This document shows positions 18,245-26,968 of a stretch of 64,000 bases of DNA, piece after piece. The position numbers and the translations under genes are program-made. Below the pieces are notes generated by a model that saw only the letters and a program-made list of their open reading frames with translations, made no database searches and was not told the DNA's origin. The DNA comes from DASZHJ01 sp035541215. Its GTDB lineage: Bacteria > Pseudomonadota > Alphaproteobacteria > ATCC43930 > CGMCC-115725. Numbering within the stretch: the first letter of the stretch is position 1; every line of letters begins with the position of its first letter. The DNA is taken from positions 50,247 to 114,246 of the forward strand of contig DATKNV010000088.1 of assembly GCA_035541215.1 (NCBI GenBank), read 5' to 3'.

Positions 18245-18877
18245 ATGACGGCGCGCCGCCTCGTCATTTACGGCACCGGGGCGCCGCTCGCGATCGACGC
18301 CGAGGAGAGCTGCCGCCGCCTCGGCATCGAGATCGCCGCGGCGATCCGGAACGTCCCCGGCGCGAGCTACGTCTCCGAGCGCGTGCGCGTCATCGAGGCC
18401 GATGCCCTGCCGGAAGATCTGAAGACGCTCGGCATCGTGCTGCCGATGTTCACGCCCGCGCACCGGCAAAGCGCCCTCGACGACGCGCGCCGCCGAGGCT
18501 TCGCGCGGGGCGAGACCCTGATCGATCCCACTTCCGCGGTCGCCTCCTCAACCCGGCTCGGCAGCGGCGTCTATGTCAATGCCGGCTGCACCGTCGGCGG
18601 CGGCGGCGAGATCGGCGATTTCGTGCTGCTGAACCGCGCCGCCAGCATCGGCCACCACGCCCATCTCGAGGAATTCGTCTCGATCGGCCCCGGTGCGGTT
18701 CTCACCGGGCATATCCGCGTGGGCCGCGGCGCCGTGATCGGCGCCGGCGCTGTGATCCTGCCGCAGCTCGAGATCGGCGCCGGCGCCACCGTCGGCGCCG
18801 GAGCGGTCGTGACGAAATCGGTGCCGGCGGGCGCGCTCGCGGTCGGCAATCCCGCGCGCGTCGCACGGCCGCGATAG
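18245..18877 (+). CDS. Hexapeptide-repeat acyltransferase (NeuD/PglD-like)
   Basis: A 210-residue protein with an N-terminal Rossmann-like part (RRLVIYGTGAPLAIDAEESC) and a C-terminal left-handed beta-helix of hexapeptide repeats (IGDFVLLNRAASIGHHAHLE, VGRGAVIGAGAVILPQLEIG) ending in VPAGALAVGNPARV. The architecture matches sugar O- or N-acetyltransferases such as NeuD and PglD. The His in SIGHHAHLEE is the likely catalytic base. It lies eight bases downstream of the glycosyltransferase-like gene. The acceptor sugar is not known. Confidence 0.85.
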   Translation: MTARRLVIYGTGAPLAIDAEESCRRLGIEIAAAIRNVPGASYVSERVRVIEADALPEDLKTLGIVLPMFTPAHRQSALDDARRRGFARGETLIDPTSAVASSTRLGSGVYVNAGCTVGGGGEIGDFVLLNRAASIGHHAHLEEFVSIGPGAVLTGHIRVGRGAVIGAGAVILPQLEIGAGATVGAGAVVTKSVPAGALAVGNPARVARPR

Positions 18878-18899
18878 GCCGCCCGGCGAGGGCGCGGAC

Positions 18900-20621
18900 T
18901 TACTCTCCTACGTGCTTCGACACCTTCTGCATCGCCGCTTCCACCGCCTTCTTCATACTCAGCGTATCCGCGCCCTGGCTGGGCGGGTAGTCGGCAAGGC
19001 TCTGCAGATGCGCTGCGAGGAATGGACCTGCCGCCGTCGGCGCCCAAAGTTTCTGCGCCAGGAATTTGCGACCGGCATAGCCCCATTCGTGGGATTCGGG
19101 ATCCATCTTCTCCATGGGGTCCATACGCAGATTGAAGACGTAGGGCACGCTCGGATACACCTTCTCGTCCCACCAGAGCCCGTTGGTCTTGACGCCGAAC
19201 GCAAGCTTCCAATTGTCGACGCGGAGCGCCATGAGGTCGGTTTCGTCGTAGTAGTAGTACTCGCGACGGCCCGACTTCTCCGACTTCCCCGTCCATAGAT
19301 CGAGGTTGTTGTAGCCGTCGAGATGGACCTTGTAGGTCGTCGATCCGATCTGCGCGCCGGTCAGCAGCTTCTCCTTGATGTCGGCAAGTCCCGCGGCGGC
19401 GGCAAGCGTCAGATAAAGGTCCTCATGCGCCTGCAACTCGTTCGAGACGCGGCCCGCGGGGATCGTTCCGGACCAGCGGATCACGCAGGGCACGCGCACT
19501 CCGCCCTCCCAGGTCGTGCCTTTCTCGCCGCGGAACGGCGCGTAGCCGCCATCCGGCCAGAACAGCAGCTCGTTGCCGTTATCGGTCGTGTAGACGACGA
19601 TGGTATTGTTGGCGACGCCGAGATCGTCGAGCTTCTTCAAGAGCGCGCCGACATGCTCGTCGTGCTCGATCATCCTCGCGCGCACGACATCTTCCTCGGC
19701 GCGGCCCTCGTCGACCGCCATTTGGATGTATCTCTGGGTCGGATGCGACCAGATGTGGATGGCTGTGCTGTTGAACCACATGAAGAACGGATTGTCGCCC
19801 TTACCGTTGGTATCGAGCCATTTGAGCGCATCCGCGAGGAATTCCGCGTCGACGGTCTCCATGCGCTTGCGCGTCAGCGGGCCCGTGTCCTCGATCTTCT
19901 GCTTGCCCACGCGGCCGAACTTCGGATCGGTGGTGGGATCGTCGACATCGGTCGCGATCGAGCGCAGCACCCCGCGCGGACCGAATTGCTGCCGGTATCG
20001 CGGGTTCTTCTGTCCGGGATAGTCGAGCTCCTCGGGCTCCTCCTCCGCATTCAGGTGGTAGAGGTTACCGAACCAATAATCGAAGCCGTGCATCGTCGGC
20101 AGGAACTCGTTGCGGTCGCCGAGGTGGTTCTTGCCGATTTGGCACGTGGCATAGCCCGCGGATTTCAGCAGCTCCGCCAGCGTCGGGTCGCTCTTCTGAA
20201 TGCCGCGCGTGGAGCCGGGGATCCCGATCGTCGTCATTCCCGTTCGTACCGGCATCTGCCCCATGATGAATGCCGCGCGTCCCGCGGTGCAGCTGGGCTG
20301 ACCGTAATGATCGGTGAAGAGCATCCCCTCCTTGGCGATGCGATCGATGCTCGGGGTCCGGCCCATCATCCCGTTGACGTAGGCGCCGACGTTCCACATC
20401 CCGATGTCGTCACCGAAGATGACGAGGATGTTGGGCTTTTTCCCCGCGGTTTGCGCTTGCGCCGCGGAGACCAGGGCGGCCTTCGCGGCGTCGCTGCGGA
20501 GCGCCCCCGGCGCCAGCGCCGCCGCCGCGAGAGTGGTGCCGGACAGCAGGACCTTGCGGCGGCTCGGATTCGAGGCGGCGGATTTCTTGTTCTTAGAGGT
20601 ATCGGTGGGCGACTTGCTCAT
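18900..20621 (-). CDS. Tat-exported arylsulfatase (formylglycine-dependent)
   Basis: A 573-residue type I sulfatase. A twin-arginine signal is visible (SRRKVLLSGT at residues 20-29, hydrophobic stretch, then AQA), so it is exported folded. The metal-binding opening is PNILVIFGDDIG. The modified-cysteine motif is PSCTAGRAAF with Cys111; the usual CxPxR proline is Ala. VVYTTDNGNELLFWPDGG later supplies further metal ligands. The start is fixed by a strong GGAGAGGAGA site before ATG 20621. The ATG overlaps the stop of the upstream FGE gene by four bases. The sulfate ester hydrolysed is unknown. Confidence 0.92.
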   Translation of the reverse strand: MSKSPTDTSKNKKSAASNPSRRKVLLSGTTLAAAALAPGALRSDAAKAALVSAAQAQTAGKKPNILVIFGDDIGMWNVGAYVNGMMGRTPSIDRIAKEGMLFTDHYGQPSCTAGRAAFIMGQMPVRTGMTTIGIPGSTRGIQKSDPTLAELLKSAGYATCQIGKNHLGDRNEFLPTMHGFDYWFGNLYHLNAEEEPEELDYPGQKNPRYRQQFGPRGVLRSIATDVDDPTTDPKFGRVGKQKIEDTGPLTRKRMETVDAEFLADALKWLDTNGKGDNPFFMWFNSTAIHIWSHPTQRYIQMAVDEGRAEEDVVRARMIEHDEHVGALLKKLDDLGVANNTIVVYTTDNGNELLFWPDGGYAPFRGEKGTTWEGGVRVPCVIRWSGTIPAGRVSNELQAHEDLYLTLAAAAGLADIKEKLLTGAQIGSTTYKVHLDGYNNLDLWTGKSEKSGRREYYYYDETDLMALRVDNWKLAFGVKTNGLWWDEKVYPSVPYVFNLRMDPMEKMDPESHEWGYAGRKFLAQKLWAPTAAGPFLAAHLQSLADYPPSQGADTLSMKKAVEAAMQKVSKHVGE

Positions 20622-21589
20622 GGCGATCTCCTCTCCCGTCTGATGCAACGAAAGCCGATGTGACAGGTGCCGGTGTCGATCATCTGCGGCTGCCGCGCGG
20701 CAGGCCGATAGCGCAAGCAGTAGTTCGGCGCGCAGAGGTGAGAGCCGCCCTTTACGACCTTGCGGGGCATGCGAACATGGGGCTGGCTCGCGTCGCGGCT
20801 CGCCTCGGCACGGTCGCCGCGGGGATCGAGCGGCGCGCAGCAGGAATTGGCGGCGTCCGCCGTGTGCTTGGCCGCATACCAGTCATCGGTCCACTCCCAG
20901 ACATTGCCGGCGGTGTCGTAAAGGCCGTAGCTGTTCGCCGGGAACGAGCGGACGGGAGACGTCCCGCGAAACCCATGCGGAGAGTGGTTCTCCCAGGGAA
21001 ACTCGCCGTGCCAGGTGTTGGCCATGATGCGCCCGCCGGGCATGAATTCGTCGCCCCAGCAATAATGCGCGCCATCGAGCCCGCCGCGCGCGGCAAACTC
21101 CCATTCCGCCTCGCTCGGCAATTGCTTCCGCGCCCATGCCGCATAGGCCGCCGCGTCCTCGTGGACGACTTGGACAACGGGGTGCGATGCCTTTCCCGCA
21201 ATCGAGCTCCTCGGCCCCATCGGGTGGCGCCAATTCGCGCCGGGCACGTAGGCCCACCAATTCCGATAGTCGCGCAGATCGACCGGCCCCGAGCTCGGCT
21301 GAAACACGAGCCCTCCGGGCTTCATCAGCTCGGCTTTGCCGCCGGGATAGTCATTGGGATTTAGCAGACGCTCCGCCACCGTGACGTAGCCGGTCGCGTG
21401 GACGAAAGCGGAGAACTCAGCGTTCGTGACGGGATCGACGTCCATCCAGAACCCGTCAACTTCCACGGTGTGAACCGGCGCTTCCTCGGCATAGTGACGC
21501 TCGGAGCCCATGCGGAAGATGCCGCCGGGAATCCAGGCCATCCCCTCATACGACGGCCGCTCAGCCGCCGTGCCTCCGGATCGCGCCAT
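20618..21589 (-). CDS. Formylglycine-generating enzyme (SUMF1-type)
   Basis: Converts the sulfatase active-site cysteine to C-alpha-formylglycine with copper and oxygen, in the cytoplasm before export. The 323-residue protein starts with the family's MAWIPGGIFRMGSE and ends with GFRCIRR. The catalytic cysteine pair is present in GGSHLCAPNYCLRYRPAAR (Cys286 and Cys291 from ATG 21589), which separates it from non-catalytic FGE-sulfatase paralogues. The start could be TTG 21643, but ATG 21589 gives the usual length. It is upstream of and overlaps the sulfatase, its obvious client. Confidence 0.92.
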   Translation of the reverse strand: MARSGGTAAERPSYEGMAWIPGGIFRMGSERHYAEEAPVHTVEVDGFWMDVDPVTNAEFSAFVHATGYVTVAERLLNPNDYPGGKAELMKPGGLVFQPSSGPVDLRDYRNWWAYVPGANWRHPMGPRSSIAGKASHPVVQVVHEDAAAYAAWARKQLPSEAEWEFAARGGLDGAHYCWGDEFMPGGRIMANTWHGEFPWENHSPHGFRGTSPVRSFPANSYGLYDTAGNVWEWTDDWYAAKHTADAANSCCAPLDPRGDRAEASRDASQPHVRMPRKVVKGGSHLCAPNYCLRYRPAARQPQMIDTGTCHIGFRCIRRERRSP

Positions 21590-21712
21590 TTTACAAGACC
21601 GCTCCGCAAATAGGCGCCGATTACCAAATTCGCTGATGACCAATATTCAACTAGGGCGGGCGATCGCGGGCTTGTAGCGCGCGAGGCTTAGCTCTTTAGG
21701 CTTGGATGTCGA

Positions 21713-22750
21713 TCAGGCCGCGCCGGCGGTCCGCGCCTGAAGCCCAAATGCCTCAGCCAACAGCTCGTAAGACCGAAGCCGCGCGGCGAAGTCGTAGCAG
21801 ATCGTGACGACCACGAGCTCCTCGACCTGATATTCCTCCGCCAATTCCAGCAATCGCGCCTTCGCCTGCTCGGGCGCGCCGATTACCATGCGGCGGCGGT
21901 TGAAGGCGATGCGCAGGCGCTCCTCGCGGCTGTAAGGATAGGCCTCCGCCTCCTCGATGCTGGGAACGGGGCCGAGATAGCCTTGATCGAGACGCAGGCG
22001 CGAGAGGTCGCGGCTTCTCGCCAGGCGATCCGCCTCGGCCTCGGTCTCCGCCACGAGCACGAAGATGCCTATGCTTCCCAGCGGCGCCGCCAGATGCGGT
22101 GAGGGACGGAATCGCTCGCGGTAGGCCGCCATCACCTCGGGCCCGCCCTGGTCGTTGATGAAATGGGCGAAGGAGAAGGCACAGCCGAGATACGCGGCGA
22201 CCATGGCGCTTTGATCGCTGGAGCCGAGGAGCCAGACCTCGGGCCGACCTGCGGGCTCGGGCGTCACATGGATGCGCGCGAAGGGATGCTCCGCTGGCAA
22301 GCCGTCGCCGAGATAGCCCAGGAGGTCGCGGACCTGGGTCGGGAAATACTCTACGGGAAGCGCGCCCGGTCCGGCCTGGAGCGCGCGCGCCGTGAGCGCA
22401 TCGCTCCCGGGCGCGCGGCCGATCCCGAGATCGATGCGGCCGGGATAGAGCGTCTCCAAGACCCTGAAGGTCTCGGCCACCTTGAGGGGGCTGTAGTGGC
22501 TCAGCATGACGCCGCCGGAGCCCACGCGGATCGACGAGGTCTCGGCGGCGACCCGCGCGACCAGGATCTCCGGCGCCGCACCCGCTAGCCCTTCCGTCGC
22601 GTGATGCTCGGCGACCCAATAGCGGCGGTAGCCGAGACGCTCGGCCGTTCGGGCGAGTTCCACCGTCTCGGCGAAGGCTTGCGCCGCCGTTCCGCGGGCG
22701 CGGACGGGCGATTGATCGAGGACGCTGAGGGCGAGCGCGGGGGGAGTCAC
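21713..22750 (-). CDS. LLM-class flavin-dependent oxidoreductase (MsnO8-type)
   Basis: A 345-residue luciferase-like monooxygenase, probably using reduced FMN. LSVLDQSPV at the N-terminus, YRRYWVAEHHATEGLAGAAP and VGSGGVMLSHYSPLKVAETF are hallmarks of the single-component MsnO8/YhbW group. The GTG start at 22750 gives full family length. It is divergent from the secreted phosphoesterase across about 150 bases. The substrate is not predictable. Confidence 0.92.
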   Translation of the reverse strand: MTPPALALSVLDQSPVRARGTAAQAFAETVELARTAERLGYRRYWVAEHHATEGLAGAAPEILVARVAAETSSIRVGSGGVMLSHYSPLKVAETFRVLETLYPGRIDLGIGRAPGSDALTARALQAGPGALPVEYFPTQVRDLLGYLGDGLPAEHPFARIHVTPEPAGRPEVWLLGSSDQSAMVAAYLGCAFSFAHFINDQGGPEVMAAYRERFRPSPHLAAPLGSIGIFVLVAETEAEADRLARSRDLSRLRLDQGYLGPVPSIEEAEAYPYSREERLRIAFNRRRMVIGAPEQAKARLLELAEEYQVEELVVVTICYDFAARLRSYELLAEAFGLQARTAGAA

Positions 22751-22852
22751 GGCGGCGATCCAATCAGATCGAGGCCGCCTTGGCGACCGGAAACGACGGA
22801 TTTGCCTCGGAGACTCGTGTCCGCGTCATGGTTCTGCAACTGCCCTGTCACC

Positions 22853-22882
22853 TAGCGCCACTAGGCTCGCTAGCGCCATAAC
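22853..22882. repeat. Repeated TAGCGCCA / CTAG palindrome in divergent promoter region
   Basis: In the 152-base gap between the LLM oxidoreductase and the phosphoesterase, TAGCGCCA occurs twice about 19 bases apart, and CTAGCG pairs with CGCTAG between the copies. This could be a regulator site for either gene. No regulator gene is adjacent, so the role is open. Confidence 0.3.
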
Positions 22883-22902
22883 TCGCCTCTTGGGGGAAAG
22901 CA

Positions 22903-24930
22903 ATGATCTCATTAGTTTGGGCGCCGCGTCGGCGGCGGCTCGGAATCGTCATGGGCGCGGCCGCGATCGCGCTCGGCGTCTTCGCGTTCGGCACCTCTGA
23001 TGCGGGCGCGCGCAGCGGCGCGCCGGTATCGCCCGAGGACGCGACGCCCACGAAGACCCCGATCAAGCACGTGATCGTCATCATCGGGGAGAACCGCACC
23101 TTCGATCACGTCTTCGGCACATTCATTCCGAGGAGCGGCGACAGCATTCTCAATCTGCATTCGCAGGGCATCGTCAACGCGGACGGCACGCCCGGTCCCA
23201 ATTCCGCCAAGGCGGCGCAGTTCACGGTCTCGCCGCAGCCGCACTACTTCGTCAGCGCGCCCATCGGGAGCAAGACGCCCTATAAGACCTTGCCGCCGCC
23301 CGACCTCAACGGCGTGCACACGAGCCCGAGCGACACCAACCCGATCCCCTTTGCGACGGTCGGGGTGGCAGAGGCTGCGGAGCCGTCGCTCCCAACGGAG
23401 GACGCGCCCCTTCTCACGACCGGTGCGAGCGGCCTTCCCTTCGTGCCTGAGACGACCGGCGGCGGGCCGATCCCGACACCCAACGGCGTGCGCAATCCCG
23501 ATACGCGGATTCTGAACGCGAAGAATCTGCCGAACACTTCCTACCAGCTCACCGCCAAGGATTTCCGCGGCACCGGTCTCGACTATGACGAATATGCCGA
23601 GGACACCATCCACCAGTTCTTCCAGATGTGGCAGCAGTCGGATTGCTCGGTCGCGAACGCGACCCCCGGCAATCCCTCGGGCTGCCTCAGCGACCTCTAC
23701 CCCTTCGTCGTGACGACCTCCGCTGGCCTCACCGAGCAAGGCCAGTCGATGTCGATGTCGTTCTTCAACGTGAACCAGGGCGACGCCCGCGTGCTCCGCC
23801 GCCTTGCCGAGGAATTCACCCTCTCCGACAACTACCACCAAGCCGTGATGGGCGGCACCGGCGCCAACCACATCATGCTCGGCACCGGCGACGCCTATTA
23901 CTTCAACGACGGGCACGGCCATCCGCTGCCGCCGCCTGCGCTGAATGGAGCCCTCGTGGGGCTATCGCCCACGCTGACGATCTCCCTCGTCGCAAATCCG
24001 GAGCCGTTACCAAATACCAACAACGTCTACACGAACAGCCTGACGCCCTTCTATACGAACTGCTCCGACACGACCCAGCCCGGCATCTCCGCGATCGCGA
24101 GCTATCTGAGCTCGCTCCCCTACCAGGCCGGGCCGACGAGCTGCGCGCAGAGCACCTTCTACGTCGTCAACAACATCTTCCCGGGCTTCCATCCCGACGG
24201 CACCCTGGCGAGCCTCGCGAATTTCCCCAAGAGCCAGGACATTTCCGATCTGATCTTCGTGCCGCCGCAAACGGTCCCCAACATCGGGGACGCGCTCAAC
24301 GCAAAGAACATCTCCTGGAAATATTATGGCGGGGGGTACAACCAGGCGGTCGCGCACAACCCGGAGAACCAGTACTGCCCGATCTGCAATCCCATGCAGT
24401 ATTCGGTGAACTACCCCGCAAACCGGGTCGCCCACACGCGCGACATGTTGGATCTCTTCACGGACATCCAGAACAACACCCTGCCCTCGGTCTCCATCGT
24501 GAAGCCCAGCGGCTTCCTCGATGGTCATCCGCAGTCATCGAAACTCGATCTCTTCGAGGCGCAGGTCGACGACATCGTCAGCAGGGTGCAGTCGAACCGT
24601 AAGCTCTTCCAGGAGACGGCGATCCTCATCACCTTCGACGAGGGCGGCGGAATGTACGATTCCGGCTTCATCCAGATCCTCGACAAATTCGGCGATGGGC
24701 CGCGCATCCCCATGCTCATCGTCTCGGATTTCACGCGCGGGGGTCACATCGATCACACCTACACCGATCACGCCTCGATTCTGAAATTCATCGAGGCGAA
24801 CTGGCTCATGAGCCCGCTCTCCGCGCGCAGCCGCGACAACCTGCCGAACCCGACCCCCGGGCCCACGCCCTACGTCCCCGGCAACATGCCGGCGATCGGG
24901 GACCTCATGAGCATGTTCAAGTTCAACTGA
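22903..24930 (+). CDS. Secreted phosphoesterase (phospholipase C / AcpA acid phosphatase family)
   Basis: A 675-residue exported enzyme with a signal peptide of about 36 residues (RRRR, hydrophobic core, DAGARS). HVIVIIGENRTFDHVFGTF is the metal-binding N-terminal signature of the phospholipase C/acid phosphatase (PF04185) family. ITFDEGGGMYDSG and the later DHTYTDHASILKFIE supply the remaining Asp/His ligands. GGGGGAAAG lies just upstream of the ATG. The family hydrolyses phosphate esters such as phosphatidylcholine or phosphorylated metabolites in the periplasm or outside the cell. It stands alone between oppositely oriented neighbours. Confidence 0.9.
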   Translation: MISLVWAPRRRRLGIVMGAAAIALGVFAFGTSDAGARSGAPVSPEDATPTKTPIKHVIVIIGENRTFDHVFGTFIPRSGDSILNLHSQGIVNADGTPGPNSAKAAQFTVSPQPHYFVSAPIGSKTPYKTLPPPDLNGVHTSPSDTNPIPFATVGVAEAAEPSLPTEDAPLLTTGASGLPFVPETTGGGPIPTPNGVRNPDTRILNAKNLPNTSYQLTAKDFRGTGLDYDEYAEDTIHQFFQMWQQSDCSVANATPGNPSGCLSDLYPFVVTTSAGLTEQGQSMSMSFFNVNQGDARVLRRLAEEFTLSDNYHQAVMGGTGANHIMLGTGDAYYFNDGHGHPLPPPALNGALVGLSPTLTISLVANPEPLPNTNNVYTNSLTPFYTNCSDTTQPGISAIASYLSSLPYQAGPTSCAQSTFYVVNNIFPGFHPDGTLASLANFPKSQDISDLIFVPPQTVPNIGDALNAKNISWKYYGGGYNQAVAHNPENQYCPICNPMQYSVNYPANRVAHTRDMLDLFTDIQNNTLPSVSIVKPSGFLDGHPQSSKLDLFEAQVDDIVSRVQSNRKLFQETAILITFDEGGGMYDSGFIQILDKFGDGPRIPMLIVSDFTRGGHIDHTYTDHASILKFIEANWLMSPLSARSRDNLPNPTPGPTPYVPGNMPAIGDLMSMFKFN

Positions 24931-24954
24931 GTTGCTAGGACCAAGGGCCCAAGC

Positions 24955-26541
24955 TCACGCTTGCTCGCGCGTCGCGGTGAAGCGGAGCTTGGGCCACTCT
25001 TTCATGGTGGTGTCGAGGTCCCACTTGTTGCGGGCGAGATAGACGGGAATTCCGTCGTGATCGTCAGCGGTGGTTCCGGCATTGCGGTCGAGGAAGCGCT
25101 CGAGCTCAGCGCGATCCTCCGAGGCGACCCAGCGCGCGGTGACGAATGGCGCCGCCTCGAAGCGCACGCCGAGCGCGTACTCGCTCTTGATCCGTGCCGC
25201 CAGCACCTCGAGCTGCAGCGGCCCCACGACGCCGACGATCCAGTCGCCGCCGCTCCGCGGCTTGAAGATGCGCGTGACCCCCTCCTCCGCGAGCTGCTCC
25301 AGCGCGCGCGCGAGATGCTTCGATTTGAGGGGATCGTCGAGGCGGACGCGCTGCAGGATCTCCGGCGCGAAATTCGGAATGCCGGTGACGCGGATCGCCT
25401 CGCCTTCCGTTAGCGTATCGCCGATCCGGAGCGTGCCGTGATTGGGAATGCCGAGGATGTCGCCGGGCCAGGCCTCCTCCGCGAGGTTGCGGTCGCGCGC
25501 GAGGAAGAAGACGGGGTTCTGGATCGCCATCACCCGCCCGCTCCGCCCGTGCTTCAGCTTCATGCCGCGCCGGAAGCGGCCGGAGCAGAGCCGGAGGAAG
25601 GCGACGCGATCGCGGTGCTGGGGGTCGATATTGGCTTGGACCTTGAAGACGAACCCCGTGACCTTGTCCTGCGCGGGATCGATGGCGTGGGGCTCCGCGG
25701 GCTGCGGGCGCGGCGGCGGCGCCAGTTTGGCGATGCCCCTGATGAGCTCGCGCACGCCGAAATTGTTGAGGGCGCTCCCGAAATAGACCGGCGTGAGGTG
25801 CCCGGCGCGATAGGCGTCGATCTCGAACGGCGGACAGAGGCCGCGCGCCATCTCGACCTCCTCGCGGAGCTTCGCGACGGCAGAAGCCGGCAGCAGGCGC
25901 TCGAGCTTGGGGTCGTCGAGGCCCTCGCAGCGCACCGGCTCGGTGATCCGCTCGCCCTCGCCGCGCTCGAAGAGCAGGAGCGCGTCGGCGAAGAGGTCAT
26001 ATGTCCCGAGGAAGTCGCGGCCCATGCCGATGGGCCAGCTCGCGGGCGTCACGTCGAGCGCGAGCGTGCGCTCGATCTCGTCCAGGAGCTCGAAGGGGTC
26101 GCGACCCTCGCGGTCGAGCTTATTGACGAAGGTGATGATGGGAACGTCGCGGAGCCGGCAGACCTCGAAGAGCTTCAGCGTCTGCGCCTCGATGCCCTTT
26201 GCGGCGTCGAGCACCATGACCGCGCTGTCGACCGCCGTCAGCGTGCGATAAGTGTCCTCGCTGAAGTCCTGGTGTCCCGGCGTATCCAGGAGGTTGAAGG
26301 TGAGCCCGTCGTGCTCGAAGGTCATGACGGCGGAGCTCACGGAAATGCCGCGCTCGCGCTCGACGTCCATCCAGTCCGAGCGCACGCGCCGGCGCTCGCC
26401 GCGCGCCTTCACCTCGCCGGCGAGCTGGATCGCGCCGCCGAAGAGCAATAGCTTTTCCGTCAGCGTGGTCTTGCCGGCGTCGGGATGCGAGATGATCGCA
26501 AAGGTCCGCCGCCGCGAAATTTCTGTGGATAACTCGGCCAT
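24955..26541 (-). CDS. prfC: Peptide chain release factor 3
   Basis: A GTPase that removes RF1 or RF2 from the ribosome after termination. The 528 residues show G1 SHPDAGKTTLTEKLL, the switch RERGISVSSAV, G3 DTPGHQDF and G4 NKLDREG, followed by the RF3-specific insertion TPASWPIGMGRDFLGTYDL and the domain II/III region. Length and order agree with full-length RF3 rather than EF-G or TypA. It is monocistronic and convergent with the phosphoesterase. Confidence 0.96.
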   Translation of the reverse strand: MAELSTEISRRRTFAIISHPDAGKTTLTEKLLLFGGAIQLAGEVKARGERRRVRSDWMDVERERGISVSSAVMTFEHDGLTFNLLDTPGHQDFSEDTYRTLTAVDSAVMVLDAAKGIEAQTLKLFEVCRLRDVPIITFVNKLDREGRDPFELLDEIERTLALDVTPASWPIGMGRDFLGTYDLFADALLLFERGEGERITEPVRCEGLDDPKLERLLPASAVAKLREEVEMARGLCPPFEIDAYRAGHLTPVYFGSALNNFGVRELIRGIAKLAPPPRPQPAEPHAIDPAQDKVTGFVFKVQANIDPQHRDRVAFLRLCSGRFRRGMKLKHGRSGRVMAIQNPVFFLARDRNLAEEAWPGDILGIPNHGTLRIGDTLTEGEAIRVTGIPNFAPEILQRVRLDDPLKSKHLARALEQLAEEGVTRIFKPRSGGDWIVGVVGPLQLEVLAARIKSEYALGVRFEAAPFVTARWVASEDRAELERFLDRNAGTTADDHDGIPVYLARNKWDLDTTMKEWPKLRFTATREQA

Positions 26542-26694
26542 GTGGAGCGCCTCTCTAGCCGAGATAGGGCCGCGAAATCAATGAAAACCCCCGCAAAATC
26601 CCCGTTCCGAAACGAAATTGCGCGATTGCCCAAACTCGCGACAACTCCCTGCCCGGATTGACGCGCCATCGAACCGTCACAATTGAATCCTTGG

Positions 26695-26850
26695 CGCAAC
26701 ATAGCTGGAGGGTGCCCAACAAGCATGACTCCGCCGGATCAGTGTTGATCAGCGCCAGACCCAATGCTCGGTCGCGTGACCGGGCGGTGAGCTCTAGAAG
26801 CCACCCTGTCGAACCCCGCCGTCGGACCGATCCAGGCGGGGTTCGTGTTT
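26695..26850 (+). ncRNA. Structured RNA candidate, 6S RNA-like (ssrS?)
   Basis: Seen: AGGGTG (26709-26714) pairs with CACCCT (26802-26807), and CCGCC (26731-26735) pairs with GGCGG (26783-26787). Between these stems is an open bubble of about 14-16 bases per side (CCCAACAAGCATGACT against TGAGCTCTAGAAGC). Inside lie two perfect small hairpins, GATCA/TGATC (26737-26750) and CGGTC/GACCG (26769-26782). A terminator stem follows. A long rod with a central bubble is the architecture of 6S RNA, which mimics an open promoter and binds sigma-70 RNA polymerase. The match to alphaproteobacterial 6S sequence is from memory only, so this remains a candidate. Confidence 0.42.
26812..26843 (+). terminator. 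Intrinsic-terminator-like hairpin
   Basis: AACCCCGCC pairs perfectly with GGCGGGGTT around a 14-base loop, followed by CGTGTTT. The T-run is modest. It ends the 6S-like candidate on the plus strand and lies upstream of the hydrolase gene. Confidence 0.55.
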
Positions 26851-26968
26851 CCGGGCAGATGCCGCCCGCGCCCCCGCCTTGTCAACCCCAACTGGTCGGG
26901 CTATAGCCCTTTAGTGCGGACGCCGGCCCGATGCTTTCGGGGGCGATCCCGGAATGGAGGGCGTGGCG

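Larger units (their letters stand above)
26542..26968. other. 427-base intergenic region between prfC and the alpha/beta hydrolase
   Basis: No convincing protein gene is seen. It must hold the prfC promoter on the minus strand. On the plus strand there is a TTGACG box at 26658 without a good -10 at standard spacing, a multi-hairpin RNA candidate, an intrinsic-terminator-like stem at 26812-26843, and then about 110 bases leading to the hydrolase gene with its GGAGGG ribosome site. Confidence 0.6.
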
